From Salinimicrobium sp. TH3 (GTDB lineage Bacteria; Bacteroidota; Bacteroidia; Flavobacteriales; Flavobacteriaceae), in contig NZ_JAPONB010000004.1 in assembly GCF_026676115.1 (NCBI RefSeq), forward strand, positions 62,001 through 126,000: a DNA stretch of 64,000 nt. Reading direction: 5' to 3'. Shown here in pieces: positions 1-7,865 of this stretch. The notes beneath the pieces were generated by a model that saw only the letters and a program-made list of their open reading frames with translations, did no database searches and had not been told where the DNA came from. Position 1 is the stretch's first letter. The number at the start of each line of letters is the position of its first letter. Both the position numbers and the translations under genes were made by a program.

Positions 1-43
1 AAAATAAATATTAAAAAATCATTCATAACTCGTTGATATAACC

Positions 44-478
44 TTGAATTTTGAATCTCTGATAAATTTACTTCCCTATTCTGAACCTTTCCTTTTTGTG
101 GATGAGCTGGAAGAGGTGACCGAAAAGGGCATTTCAGGAACTTATACATTTAAAAAGGACGCCTATTTCTACCGTGGACATTTTAAGGATAATCCTGTTA
201 CTCCCGGTGTGATCTTAACCGAATGTATGGCCCAGATCGGGGTGGTTTGCCTCGGAATATTTCTTCTGAAGGACCGGGAACTGGAAAACTTTGGAGTTGC
301 TTTATCAAATGCAACAGTAAATTACTATTTACCTGTTTTGCCCGGGGAAAAAGTGAAAGTAGTTTCTGAAAAAGAATATTTCAGGTTCAACAAGTTGAAA
401 TGTAAAGTACAAATGTTTAATGCTGAAGAAAAACTCGTTTGCAGGGGAGAAATTTCAGGAATGATAAAAGCTGAATGA
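44..478 (+). CDS. FabZ-like 3-hydroxyacyl-ACP dehydratase (hotdog fold)
   Basis: Probably dehydrates a 3-hydroxyacyl chain held on a carrier protein in the cytoplasm. The 144-residue protein carries the FabZ signature RGHFKDNPVTPGV (44-56), with candidate catalytic His46 and Glu60 (TECMAQ), and matches the usual FabZ length. The only start open in this frame is TTG at 44, because an in-frame stop lies at 26-28. The 3' end overlaps the ketosynthase start by 4 bases (ATGA), so the two are translationally coupled. The following ketosynthase, ACP and phosphopantetheinyl transferase indicate a dedicated secondary lipid or aryl-polyene/flexirubin-like pathway, not primary fatty acid synthesis. The product is not determinable here, since the rest of the cluster lies left of the window. 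Confidence 0.85.
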   Translation: MNFESLINLLPYSEPFLFVDELEEVTEKGISGTYTFKKDAYFYRGHFKDNPVTPGVILTECMAQIGVVCLGIFLLKDRELENFGVALSNATVNYYLPVLPGEKVKVVSEKEYFRFNKLKCKVQMFNAEEKLVCRGEISGMIKAE

Positions 479-1749
479 ATAGAAGAGTAGTAATAACAGG
501 AATGGGCGTGGCCGCTCCAAACGGAGTGGGATTAGCTGCCTTTTCTGAAGCTCTCAAAAAGGGCAAAAGCGGAATAAGATTAATACCCGAGCTGGAAAGG
601 CTGAAGTTTAGGTGCCAGATCGCGGGGCAGCCTGAAATTCCTGAGGAATTGCTGAAAGAGTATTTCACCGACCTGGAACTGCGGGGGCTTAACAGCAGCG
701 GAATAGTGTATGGAATGATCTCGGGTGTTGATGCCTGGAAAGATGCAGGTTTACCTATAGGACCTGAAGCAGCAACCGATTGGGATAATGGGATCATCTT
801 TGGGACAGGGATTTTGGGAGTGGATAAATTCCGGGAGGGCATCTATCTTATTGACGATAAAAATACTCGCAGGGTTGGTAGTACTACTGTGATTCAAACT
901 ATGGCCAGCGGGATTAGCGCTTACCTTAACAGCAGGATTGCATGCGGAAACCAGGTGACCACCAATTCCTCGGCCTGTACTACAGGAACTGAGGCTATAT
1001 TAATGGCTGCCGATAGAATTCGCGCAGGAAAAGCTAAAAGGATTCTGGCGGGAAGTTGCGGTGAAAGCGGACCTTACATTTGGGGAGGATTTGATGCAAT
1101 GCGCATTTTGCCCCATAAATACAATGACAATCCGGAAGCTGGATCCAGGCCTATGAGCGAATCGGCTGCAGGTTTTGTTCCTGGGAGTGGAGCAGGGGCA
1201 ATGGTTGTTGAAGATCTTGAATCTGCCCTGGAAAGAGGGGCGAAGATCTATGCCGAAGTTCTTGGCGGGCACATTAATAGTGGCGGCCAAAGAAACAAGG
1301 GTTCCATGACAGCTCCCAATTCTGAAGGTGTAAAAAGATGTATCAAAAATGCCATTTTTGATGCCGGAGTACGGGCAGAAGAACTGGATGCCATTAATGG
1401 TCATATTACTGCGACTTCAATGGATGCAACCGAAGTTAGGAACTGGAGCGAAGCCCTGGATCTTAAAGGAAATGATTTTCCACATATCAACAGCCTCAAA
1501 AGTCTCACCGGCCATTGCCTTAGTGCGGCAGGAAGTATAGAGAGTGTCGCCAGCGTACTTCAGGTTTCTGAAGATTTTATTTTTGGGAATATTAATTCCG
1601 AAGACCTGCATCCAGAAATTGAAGAGATGGTGAACCGCAAGAAAGTTCCGGAAAAGACTATTTTTAAGGAGGTAAATAATGTGGCTAAAGCAAGTTTTGG
1701 ATTTGGAGATGTGAATGCGGTGGTGATTTTTAGTAAATTCCGGGATTAG
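475..1749 (+). CDS. beta-ketoacyl-ACP synthase (FabF-like, KAS I/II superfamily)
   Basis: Decarboxylative condensation of an acyl chain with malonyl-ACP. The 424-residue thiolase-fold protein has the full catalytic set: nucleophile Cys168 in SSACTTG, His310 in NGHITATS and His347 in KSLTGHCLSAAG, with Lys342. The His310 motif departs from the FabF form (AHGTST), which suggests a specialised synthase rather than housekeeping FabF. It is coupled to the dehydratase by ATGA. An inverted repeat in the 89-base spacer separates it from the ACP gene. It contains one of the cleanest copies of the dispersed TCAAAAATGNCATTTTTGA word (1343-1361). Flexirubin or another aryl-lipid pathway is an inference from context. 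Confidence 0.9.
   Translation: MNRRVVITGMGVAAPNGVGLAAFSEALKKGKSGIRLIPELERLKFRCQIAGQPEIPEELLKEYFTDLELRGLNSSGIVYGMISGVDAWKDAGLPIGPEAATDWDNGIIFGTGILGVDKFREGIYLIDDKNTRRVGSTTVIQTMASGISAYLNSRIACGNQVTTNSSACTTGTEAILMAADRIRAGKAKRILAGSCGESGPYIWGGFDAMRILPHKYNDNPEAGSRPMSESAAGFVPGSGAGAMVVEDLESALERGAKIYAEVLGGHINSGGQRNKGSMTAPNSEGVKRCIKNAIFDAGVRAEELDAINGHITATSMDATEVRNWSEALDLKGNDFPHINSLKSLTGHCLSAAGSIESVASVLQVSEDFIFGNINSEDLHPEIEEMVNRKKVPEKTIFKEVNNVAKASFGFGDVNAVVIFSKFRD
1343..1361. repeat. Dispersed palindromic word, exact copy inside the ketosynthase gene
   Basis: Exact TCAAAAATGCCATTTTTGA. The symmetry extends one more base each side (1342-1362), giving a 21-base palindrome with a single central C. It is read in frame as K-N-A-I-F-D. 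It is one of at least a dozen copies or near copies in this window. Confidence 0.75.
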
Positions 1750-1766
1750 TGATCAGGAAATATAAC

Positions 1767-1802
1767 TAAGACTTCACAGTTTTTAAAGCCTGTGAGGTCT
1801 TA
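1767..1802. repeat. Inter-gene hairpin (13-bp stem) between ketosynthase and ACP genes
   Basis: Arms 1767-1779 and 1790-1802 pair over 13 positions with one G-T wobble around a 10-base loop. No long T tract follows, so it is not a classical terminator. The CTGTGAGGTCTT arm resembles a hairpin repeat I associate with flavobacterial spacers. The A/T-rich run at 1800-1830 repeats forms of TTAAAnCCTTAA. It could attenuate or stabilise the transcript between the two genes. Confidence 0.6.
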
Positions 1803-1838
1803 AGCCTTAAATTTAAAACCTTAAAGTTTGAACCAAAT

Positions 1839-2093
1839 ATGGAAACAAAAGAAATCATTTATTGCCTCAAAAAAATTGTGAAACCATATGTTCAGAACGA
1901 TCTGGCATTTAAGGATTTTGGACAGGACACAGATTTTATTAAGGATCTGGAGATAAATTCGGCTAACCTTGTGGATATTGTGCTGGATGTAGAAGATGAA
2001 TTCAATATTGCCATTGACAATGACTCCATGGACAACATGCTTACCGTAAATGATGCCGTAGAGATCATAAAAACCAAGCAAAAAGAACAGTGA
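1839..2093 (+). CDS. Acyl carrier protein
   Basis: An 84-residue four-helix carrier protein that would hold the growing acyl chain on a phosphopantetheine arm. Acidic helix II reads DLEINSANLVDIVLDVEDEF. The attachment serine is Ser41 in an N-S-A context in place of the usual D-S-L. Length and acidity are typical. It follows the ketosynthase and overlaps the next gene by 4 bases (GTGA), so its modifying enzyme is translationally coupled to it. It is a pathway-specific ACP, not the primary AcpP, judging by the divergent DSL motif and the context. Confidence 0.88.
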   Translation: METKEIIYCLKKIVKPYVQNDLAFKDFGQDTDFIKDLEINSANLVDIVLDVEDEFNIAIDNDSMDNMLTVNDAVEIIKTKQKEQ

Positions 2094-2692
2094 TTGGAAA
2101 TGATGTGGTAGACCTAAAACTGGCCGGCAGCCAAAGCAACTGGCGCCGAAAAGGCTTTTTGCGAAAAGTATTTTCCCCGGCCGAACAGGAGTTTATTAGC
2201 ACATCTATAAATCAAGACAAGCTGGTATGGCTTTTATGGAGCATGAAAGAAGCTGCTTATAAAGCTCATCAACGAGAATTTCGCCTGCCACGCCGGCTCA
2301 ACTGGTTAAGGCAGGAGTGCTCAATATTAGAAATGACTTCAGGAAATGCCTGGGGCACCATAGAAATTGAAGGCTATTTATATTCTTCTTCTTCAGAAAT
2401 AACTTCAGAATTCATCCACACATCAGCAGAAAAAAATCCATCATCAGGTTTCAAAAATGTCATTTTGGAAAGCTCTTCTTCCGCAGTAAAAGAGCTACTC
2501 ATCACAAAAGTGGCAGAACATTTTGATGTGGATCCACATGAACTTCAGCTAAAAAAAGATACTCACAGCATGCCTTTTTTGAGCAGGAAGGGATGCATTT
2601 TTTTTAATCGTTTTTCTTTTAGCGGGCATGGCAGGTTCAACGCCTACAGCCTGTCGTTAATTAACTGTGAAACCACAGTTAAACAGTCTTAA
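2090..2692 (+). CDS. 4'-phosphopantetheinyl transferase superfamily protein
   Basis: Transfers phosphopantetheine from CoA to the carrier-protein serine, most likely Ser41 of the ACP encoded immediately upstream. Both family motifs are visible: IGNDVVDL (residues 2-9, Mg-binding Asp) and WSMKEAAYK (50-58, with Glu54 and Lys58). At 200 residues it matches compact cytoplasmic members. It starts with GTG at 2090, inside the ACP stop codon. A one-mismatch copy of the dispersed palindrome lies in frame at 2451-2469 (K-N-V-I-L-E). It closes the operon. Confidence 0.85.
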   Translation: MIGNDVVDLKLAGSQSNWRRKGFLRKVFSPAEQEFISTSINQDKLVWLLWSMKEAAYKAHQREFRLPRRLNWLRQECSILEMTSGNAWGTIEIEGYLYSSSSEITSEFIHTSAEKNPSSGFKNVILESSSSAVKELLITKVAEHFDVDPHELQLKKDTHSMPFLSRKGCIFFNRFSFSGHGRFNAYSLSLINCETTVKQS

Positions 2693-2753
2693 GGGCTTTG
2701 GACGATTTTGGGTGTGATTGTATCTTTAAATTGAATCCAAAAATTAGAAATAC

Positions 2754-3485
2754 ATGAAATCTGTCGATAAGAAAGAAGTTATTAGCAGCCAGTCGGCTGA
2801 ATTTATTCAACAAGCTGAAGCGGGGAAATTCCACAAAATGATTCCCGATACCTTTATAATTAAAATGGATAATGGCGCCCAGGGATATGCAATTAGGCAC
2901 CTGAACAGACAGGATATGCTCCTTATTGATACTACTGCTCCAGGGGCCAGGGAAGGAATCAAGCACCTGGTGGAAGAAGGATATAAGATCAAAGGTATAT
3001 TAGTGACGCATAAGGACGCGCTTCAAAAAACATACGCTCCTCTTAAAGAAATTTCTGAAGATGCAGGCGGCGCCCCAATTTTTAGTCACCCTGTAAATAA
3101 TACCAATACAGATTTTAATGTACGGGATATTAATTCCAAAAATGATATTTTCAAACACTTTTCAATAGAACTCACAGATTTTCCTTCCAAAAGCGGGGAA
3201 ACAGCAGTTATTTATTCGGAAATTAATGAAGGAATGATCTTCGCCGGGAATACTGTGGATGCCACTCCATATGACCAGGAAGGTGACGAAATCAAGAGAG
3301 CCGATACCGGTAGTGAAAATAAGAATAGGGGGATTGCAGAGAACTGGAGAACTTACACAAATGAGTTTAGATACTTCTTTCCTTATAAAGGAAAACCAAA
3401 ATTTAATCTTTCTGAAGGACAGCAAAAGGATCTAATTGTAAAATTGGGTAATACAGGAGAAGGTGGAAGTAATCCCAATCTCTAA
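2754..3485 (+). CDS. Metallo-beta-lactamase-fold protein with degenerate active site
   Basis: A cytoplasmic 243-residue protein without a signal peptide. It follows the MBL strand pattern: DMLLIDTTAPG (54-64) at the usual D-T strand, then GILVTHKDALQ near residues 80-90, where active members have THxHxDH. Only the first His and an Asp remain. A later SHP (about 115-117) and AGNT correspond to the other ligand strands but also lack the full set of histidines. Hydrolase activity is therefore doubtful, and a binding or structural role is as likely. Its start is 61 bases after the acyl cluster, so it is probably a separate unit. Function not recognised. Confidence 0.6.
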   Translation: MKSVDKKEVISSQSAEFIQQAEAGKFHKMIPDTFIIKMDNGAQGYAIRHLNRQDMLLIDTTAPGAREGIKHLVEEGYKIKGILVTHKDALQKTYAPLKEISEDAGGAPIFSHPVNNTNTDFNVRDINSKNDIFKHFSIELTDFPSKSGETAVIYSEINEGMIFAGNTVDATPYDQEGDEIKRADTGSENKNRGIAENWRTYTNEFRYFFPYKGKPKFNLSEGQQKDLIVKLGNTGEGGSNPNL

Positions 3486-3771
3486 TTATCTCAAAAATAA
3501 TATGATAACCAACTGCCACTGCTCTTAAATGACTTTGGCGGTTATCAATCGCAGGATGGGACTATTCCCTGAAGTATTTTCGCGTTGGCCTCGATTTTCA
3601 AGGTTGTATAACCTTAAAAGTTCCGGCAAACGTATATGGAAGATGCTTTTCGGTTAGTCCTTTTCTTATTTTATAAGCTGCCGGTTCACCTGCTCCAAAT
3701 ATAAGATATTGTTAAAACACCTATGATTCCGTGGGAAAATTGATAATTTAAAGAAAATAAATCTTCAAGAA

Positions 3772-5802
3772 ATGTCTAAACTCAACGTCACGCAAAAATT
3801 AATTAAAGAACATCTTCTACAAGGGGAAATGACCCCGGGCAAGGAGATAGGAATAAAAATAGATCAGGCCTTACTACAGGATGCCACGGGAACACTTGTA
3901 CAGCTGGAATTAGAAGCTATGGGATTAGATCGTGCTAAAACAGAAGTTGCTGTGCAGTACGTGGACCACAACCTGTTACAGACAGATTTTAAGAATGCAG
4001 ATGATCATGCATTCCTGCTTTCGGCTTCTCAACGATTTGGGATCTGGTACAGTAGGCCGGGCAATGGAGTGAGTCACCCTGTACATATGGAACGATTTGG
4101 AAAGCCGGGTAAAACCATGGTTGGATCAGATTCTCATACCCCGGCAGCAGGATCTTTGGGAATGCTGGCGATTGGAACCGGAGGACTTGATGTGGCTGCG
4201 GCAATTGCTGGCCAGCCTTACTTTGTGAAGATGCCACAGGTGATGGGAGTGAAGCTTACAGGGAAGATGCCCGACTGGGTAAGTGCAAAAGATGTGATCC
4301 TGGAGATGCTGCGTCGTTATGACGTAAAAGGCGGAGTAGGAAAAGTTATTGAATATTATGGTCCGGGATTAAAAGAATTAAGTGCCATGGACAGGCACGT
4401 TATCGCCAATATGGGAGCCGAATTAGGTGCAACCACTACTGTATTCCCAAGTGATGAAATGACACGAAAGTTCCTGAAAAGCCAGGGCAGGGAAGAGGAC
4501 TGGATAGAATTAGTAGCCGATGAAGGTTGTTCTTACGATCTTGAAGATGAAATCGTACTGGATGATCTTATTCCTCTTATTGCCAAACCTACCAGTCCCG
4601 GAAATGTTGTTCCTGTGAGAGAAGTGGAAGGCCTGGAAATTGGCCAGGTGGTTATAGGGTCATCTGCAAACCCGGGAGTAAGGGATTTTTGGGTAGTTGG
4701 AGCCATAGTGGATGGAAAAGCTACACGTGAAGAAGTTTCTTTTGACGTTAATCCAACTTCAAGACAGGTAATACAAAATCTTATCGCTAATAAAGGATTC
4801 GAAAAATTGATCGCAGCGGGAGCACGTTTCCACCAATCGGGTTGTATGGGATGTATTGGGATGGGACAGGCACCGGCTTCAGATACCATTAGTTTGCGGA
4901 CAATGCCACGAAATTTCCCCAGCCGGTCTGGAACAGAAGATGATCAGGTTTATTTGTGTAGTCCGGAAACTGCGGCAGCATCTGCTCTTACCGGAAAAAT
5001 CACAGATCCCCGGGACCTGGAAAAATTGTATGATATGAAATACCCGAGGTATGAATATCCCGAAAAAGAGCTTATTAATACCATGATGTTGGTAGCACCA
5101 CCCGAAGATGGTTCTGAGGTAAAACTGAAGAAAGGGCCGAACATCAAATCGCTTCCATACATTGAACCCTTGCGCGAAGCCTGTGACATCCCGGTTCTGC
5201 TCAAAATGGGTGACAATGTTTCCACCGATGAGATCCTTAGAGCAGGAGCAGAAGTGTTGCCTTTTAGGAGTAATTTACCAGAGATTAGCAAATTCTCCTA
5301 TTCTGTAATTGATGACACCTTTTATGATAGAGCACAAGAAGCCAAAGATCATTATGGAGGTCATGTGGTGGTAGCAAAAGATAATTATGCACAGGGTTCA
5401 AGTAGAGAGCATGCTGCCCTCGCTCCAAAATACCTGGGACAGATCGCTGTTATTGCAAATTCTTATGCCCGAATTGCATGGCAAAACCTGGTGAACTTCG
5501 GAATTCTACCACTGGAATTTATTGATATTGCCGATTATGATAAGATAGAGCAGGGGGACCAGGTAAACCTTCTTAATTTAAGGGAAGATGTAAAAAATAG
5601 AAAAAACATCAAAGTAACTGTAGATAAACCAAATGGCCAACGTGTAGAGTTTGAAACCAAACACACTATGAGTGACCGGCAAATACAGGTACTCCTCAAA
5701 GGTGGAATTATCAATGAATTCAAGGAACAATTAAAGAACCGCGAATTAGGAGCTGTAAAGGAAAACACAGTAACCGATAATGAAAGGAAACAGATTAAAT
5801 AA
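3772..5802 (+). CDS. Aconitate hydratase, short (Aquifex-like) form
   Basis: Interconverts citrate and isocitrate in the TCA cycle. At 676 residues it is shorter than AcnA or mitochondrial-type enzymes and resembles the putative Aquifex-type aconitases. Motifs: GSDSHTP (118-124), cluster loop SGCMGCIGMG with Cys358 and Cys361, and swivel-domain loop GSSREHAAL. The strand that normally carries the third [4Fe-4S] cysteine (SCTN) reads GSSANPG here, so Ser298 replaces it. The codon is TCT at 4663-4665. The reading frame is otherwise intact. The gene is monocistronic and ends at a bidirectional terminator. A related hydro-lyase substrate is possible if the missing cysteine is real and functional. 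Confidence 0.82.
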   Translation: MSKLNVTQKLIKEHLLQGEMTPGKEIGIKIDQALLQDATGTLVQLELEAMGLDRAKTEVAVQYVDHNLLQTDFKNADDHAFLLSASQRFGIWYSRPGNGVSHPVHMERFGKPGKTMVGSDSHTPAAGSLGMLAIGTGGLDVAAAIAGQPYFVKMPQVMGVKLTGKMPDWVSAKDVILEMLRRYDVKGGVGKVIEYYGPGLKELSAMDRHVIANMGAELGATTTVFPSDEMTRKFLKSQGREEDWIELVADEGCSYDLEDEIVLDDLIPLIAKPTSPGNVVPVREVEGLEIGQVVIGSSANPGVRDFWVVGAIVDGKATREEVSFDVNPTSRQVIQNLIANKGFEKLIAAGARFHQSGCMGCIGMGQAPASDTISLRTMPRNFPSRSGTEDDQVYLCSPETAAASALTGKITDPRDLEKLYDMKYPRYEYPEKELINTMMLVAPPEDGSEVKLKKGPNIKSLPYIEPLREACDIPVLLKMGDNVSTDEILRAGAEVLPFRSNLPEISKFSYSVIDDTFYDRAQEAKDHYGGHVVVAKDNYAQGSSREHAALAPKYLGQIAVIANSYARIAWQNLVNFGILPLEFIDIADYDKIEQGDQVNLLNLREDVKNRKNIKVTVDKPNGQRVEFETKHTMSDRQIQVLLKGGIINEFKEQLKNRELGAVKENTVTDNERKQIK

Positions 5803-5830
5803 ACCAAGTATAAAGAACATAGGTAAATAG

Positions 5831-5862
5831 AAAAAAACCCGGATGAAAATCCGGTTTTTTTT
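5831..5862. terminator. Bidirectional terminator between aconitase and dehydrogenase genes
   Basis: CCGGAT and ATCCGG pair around a GAAA loop, flanked by A7 on the left and T8 on the right. It sits between convergent genes and can serve both. Confidence 0.75.
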
Positions 5863-6427
5863 AGTTCTGCTTTTCAGGATACTTGATGTCAAATTCCATT
5901 CCTATTGTTTCTGAGAATTCGGCGACAGTTTGCAGGACATTCTGCCGGGCGGCCGGTAAAGCTATGATCTCCAGGGAAGGAGATTCACTAATTTTACCTA
6001 TAAAATGAAGGATTAGGAAATTTTCTGACCTGCCCGATGCTTTTGAAAGTATTTCCGGATCTAATCCCTGGGATGTGGAGACAAAAAAGGCATTTTGAGG
6101 CGCTGTTTTTTGAAGTTCCCGGTAGAAGCTTTTTTTATCTTCAAGATCTTCTGCCACGGCTTCTATAATAAGTTGTGCATTGCCCGCCGCTTCAGTAATA
6201 TCCATGGAATAAGCAATATTAGCGAGCGCAGCGTTTATCTGTTCCTTTGAGGCTCCGGAATTTTGTCGATAATTATCGCCAAATTCACGAAATCTGGTTC
6301 TGGCTTCTTCCAGTAAACTATAATCCTGGTCATAAACAGTAACGTCAAAATTATTAAAGGCAATATGAAAAGCCAAACGGGCACCTAAATTTCCGGCTCC
6401 AAAGACTGTTACTTTTTTTATGTTCAT
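5861..6427 (-). CDS. 3-hydroxyacyl-CoA dehydrogenase NAD-binding domain protein
   Basis: A 188-residue protein consisting only of the Rossmann domain of the 3-hydroxyacyl-CoA dehydrogenase family. GAGNLG (10-15) binds the dinucleotide, TSQGLDPEI matches the substrate strand, and the catalytic pair His141 and Glu153 keeps the family spacing of 12. The C-terminal helical dimerisation domain is absent, so it is about 100 residues shorter than a full enzyme. No frameshift is seen and no remnant follows the stop, which ends at the shared terminator. It could be a stand-alone reductase for a hydroxyacid. The true substrate is unknown. A copy of the dispersed word is read at 6082-6098 as Q-N-A-F-F. 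Confidence 0.75.
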   Translation of the reverse strand: MNIKKVTVFGAGNLGARLAFHIAFNNFDVTVYDQDYSLLEEARTRFREFGDNYRQNSGASKEQINAALANIAYSMDITEAAGNAQLIIEAVAEDLEDKKSFYRELQKTAPQNAFFVSTSQGLDPEILSKASGRSENFLILHFIGKISESPSLEIIALPAARQNVLQTVAEFSETIGMEFDIKYPEKQN

Positions 6428-6612
6428 AGCAAATTCGTTTTAACTACTTTAAGGTCCTAATTAACCTTCTTAAAAGCTGTCAAAAGAATACTAATTGTGT
6501 TTATTTTCAGACTACTTTAACTGACGATAAGAAGCAGAAAACGAAGCAGGAATGTAAAATGGATTTAAATAAATTCATGAAATTTTGTAATTTGAAAAGA
6601 AAAATGAAGGTC

Positions 6613-7110
6613 ATGAAAAAGCAAATATCATTATCGTTCATATTTCTTTCCTTGATATTGGTTTCCTGTGGAAGCCAAAACAGAGGAATTGCAGATTCTC
6701 CAGAGTATCAGGAGATGGTAGAAATGGTGCGGGACCTGGAATTTGAAATTGAAAATGAATGGGCCAATCCCACACAGTACAGCAGGGTAAATTTGATTGG
6801 AAATCCTAACCGGATAAAATTTGAAAATGACAGTGTAGAAGTTTTTCTTCCTTTTTTTGGCGAGCGGTATGCGGGTGGTGCTTATGACAGTGATGGTGGC
6901 GCCATACAATTTAAAGGAGTACCAAAGAATCTACAAATAGAGGAAAATCTCAAAAAAGGAGCTGTAAATGTCATGTTTGAAGGAAGCAGGAAGACCGAAA
7001 ATCTTAACTTCTTAATTACAATCTATCCAAATGGCGTGGCCCGAACTTCTGTGACCTCGACACAAAGGGAGAAGATCTCATACGATGGCAGAATAGTCAA
7101 CCGGCCTTAA
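6613..7110 (+). CDS. DUF4251-type lipoprotein
   Basis: A periplasm-facing lipoprotein of unknown role. The start at 6613 gives a compact signal peptide ending in the lipobox LVSC, with Cys19. ATG at 6604 would add three residues, and the more distant 6559 start would place charged sequence ahead of the signal. The body has the DUF4251 pattern: LIGNPNRIKFENDSVEVFLPFFG, then a Gly-rich GGAYDSDGGAIQFKG segment and a C-terminal beta strand region. It precedes the DUF1801 gene by 10 bases, so the pair is probably co-transcribed. Confidence 0.72.
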   Translation: MKKQISLSFIFLSLILVSCGSQNRGIADSPEYQEMVEMVRDLEFEIENEWANPTQYSRVNLIGNPNRIKFENDSVEVFLPFFGERYAGGAYDSDGGAIQFKGVPKNLQIEENLKKGAVNVMFEGSRKTENLNFLITIYPNGVARTSVTSTQREKISYDGRIVNRP

Positions 7111-7120
7111 TAAATTAAAT

Positions 7121-7537
7121 ATGGCAGATCTAAAAACCAAACAAAACGAAGCCAGCGTCACAGATTTCCTGGACCAGATAGAAAATGAACAACGGCAATC
7201 TGATTGCCGGGAAATCTTAAAGATGTTTCTTGAAGTAACTGGTGAACCCGCAAAAATGTGGGGAGAAAATATGGTGGGTTTTGGAAAGTATCATTATAAA
7301 TATAAATCGGGTCACGAAGGAGATTGGTTTCTTACCGGATTTTCACCACGTAAGCAAAACCTTACAATTTATATAATGACTGGTTTTCAGGAATACAATG
7401 ATATTCTGGAGAAACTGGGGAAATATAAAACATCGTCTTCCTGTTTATATGTGAAGAAATTAGAAGATATTAATAAAGAAATATTAAGCAAATTGATAAG
7501 GAGATCGGTTGAGGATATGAGGGAGAGGTATAAATAA
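7121..7537 (+). CDS. DUF1801 (YdhG/YjdI-like) domain protein
   Basis: A 138-residue cytoplasmic protein. The segments MWGENMVGFGKYHYKY, FLTGFSPRKQNLTIYIM and CLYVKKLEDINKEILSKLI follow the DUF1801 alpha/beta pattern over the whole length. No catalytic site is established for the family. It lies 10 bases after the DUF4251 lipoprotein gene. The start ATG is unambiguous. Confidence 0.75.
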   Translation: MADLKTKQNEASVTDFLDQIENEQRQSDCREILKMFLEVTGEPAKMWGENMVGFGKYHYKYKSGHEGDWFLTGFSPRKQNLTIYIMTGFQEYNDILEKLGKYKTSSSCLYVKKLEDINKEILSKLIRRSVEDMRERYK

Positions 7538-7865
7538 AGATCTTTCACTTTTCAAACATTCTATTTTACATAATATAAATTATAGTGCAAATAAAAGTTT
7601 TGAAAAATTGGGTTTAAATTCCTATTTAAGGTTCTTTGGGATATTAATGCTATGCTGTAAATCGATTGTCACATTCCATTTTATAAAAGAAGATTCTATA
7701 CTTCAATTTTAGTCCTGTGTTTTTGATTTTGAAATTAGGATCATTTCTTTTATTTAAACGTGTGTTACAACTGCTAAATTATTCCAAAGATCCTTCAGGG
7801 TATATTAAATGAGAATTTCAGAAAATTACCTAACTTATGCGACTTAACTGTTAAATTCTTAAATA
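7538..7865. other. Non-coding spacer, 328 bases
   Basis: A+T-rich region without a convincing open frame, hairpin terminator or complete consensus promoter. It must contain the promoter of the S9 peptidase gene, but I cannot place it with confidence. Confidence 0.5.

Noticed and set aside
1-36. Eleven codons open from the window edge ending in TGA at 34-36, possible tail of an upstream gene
   Set aside because: Very A+T-rich and too short to judge; it may be spacer.
1000-1404. 134-codon antisense frame across the ketosynthase gene
   Set aside because: The ketosynthase has all catalytic residues on the other strand; the antisense product has no recognisable pattern.
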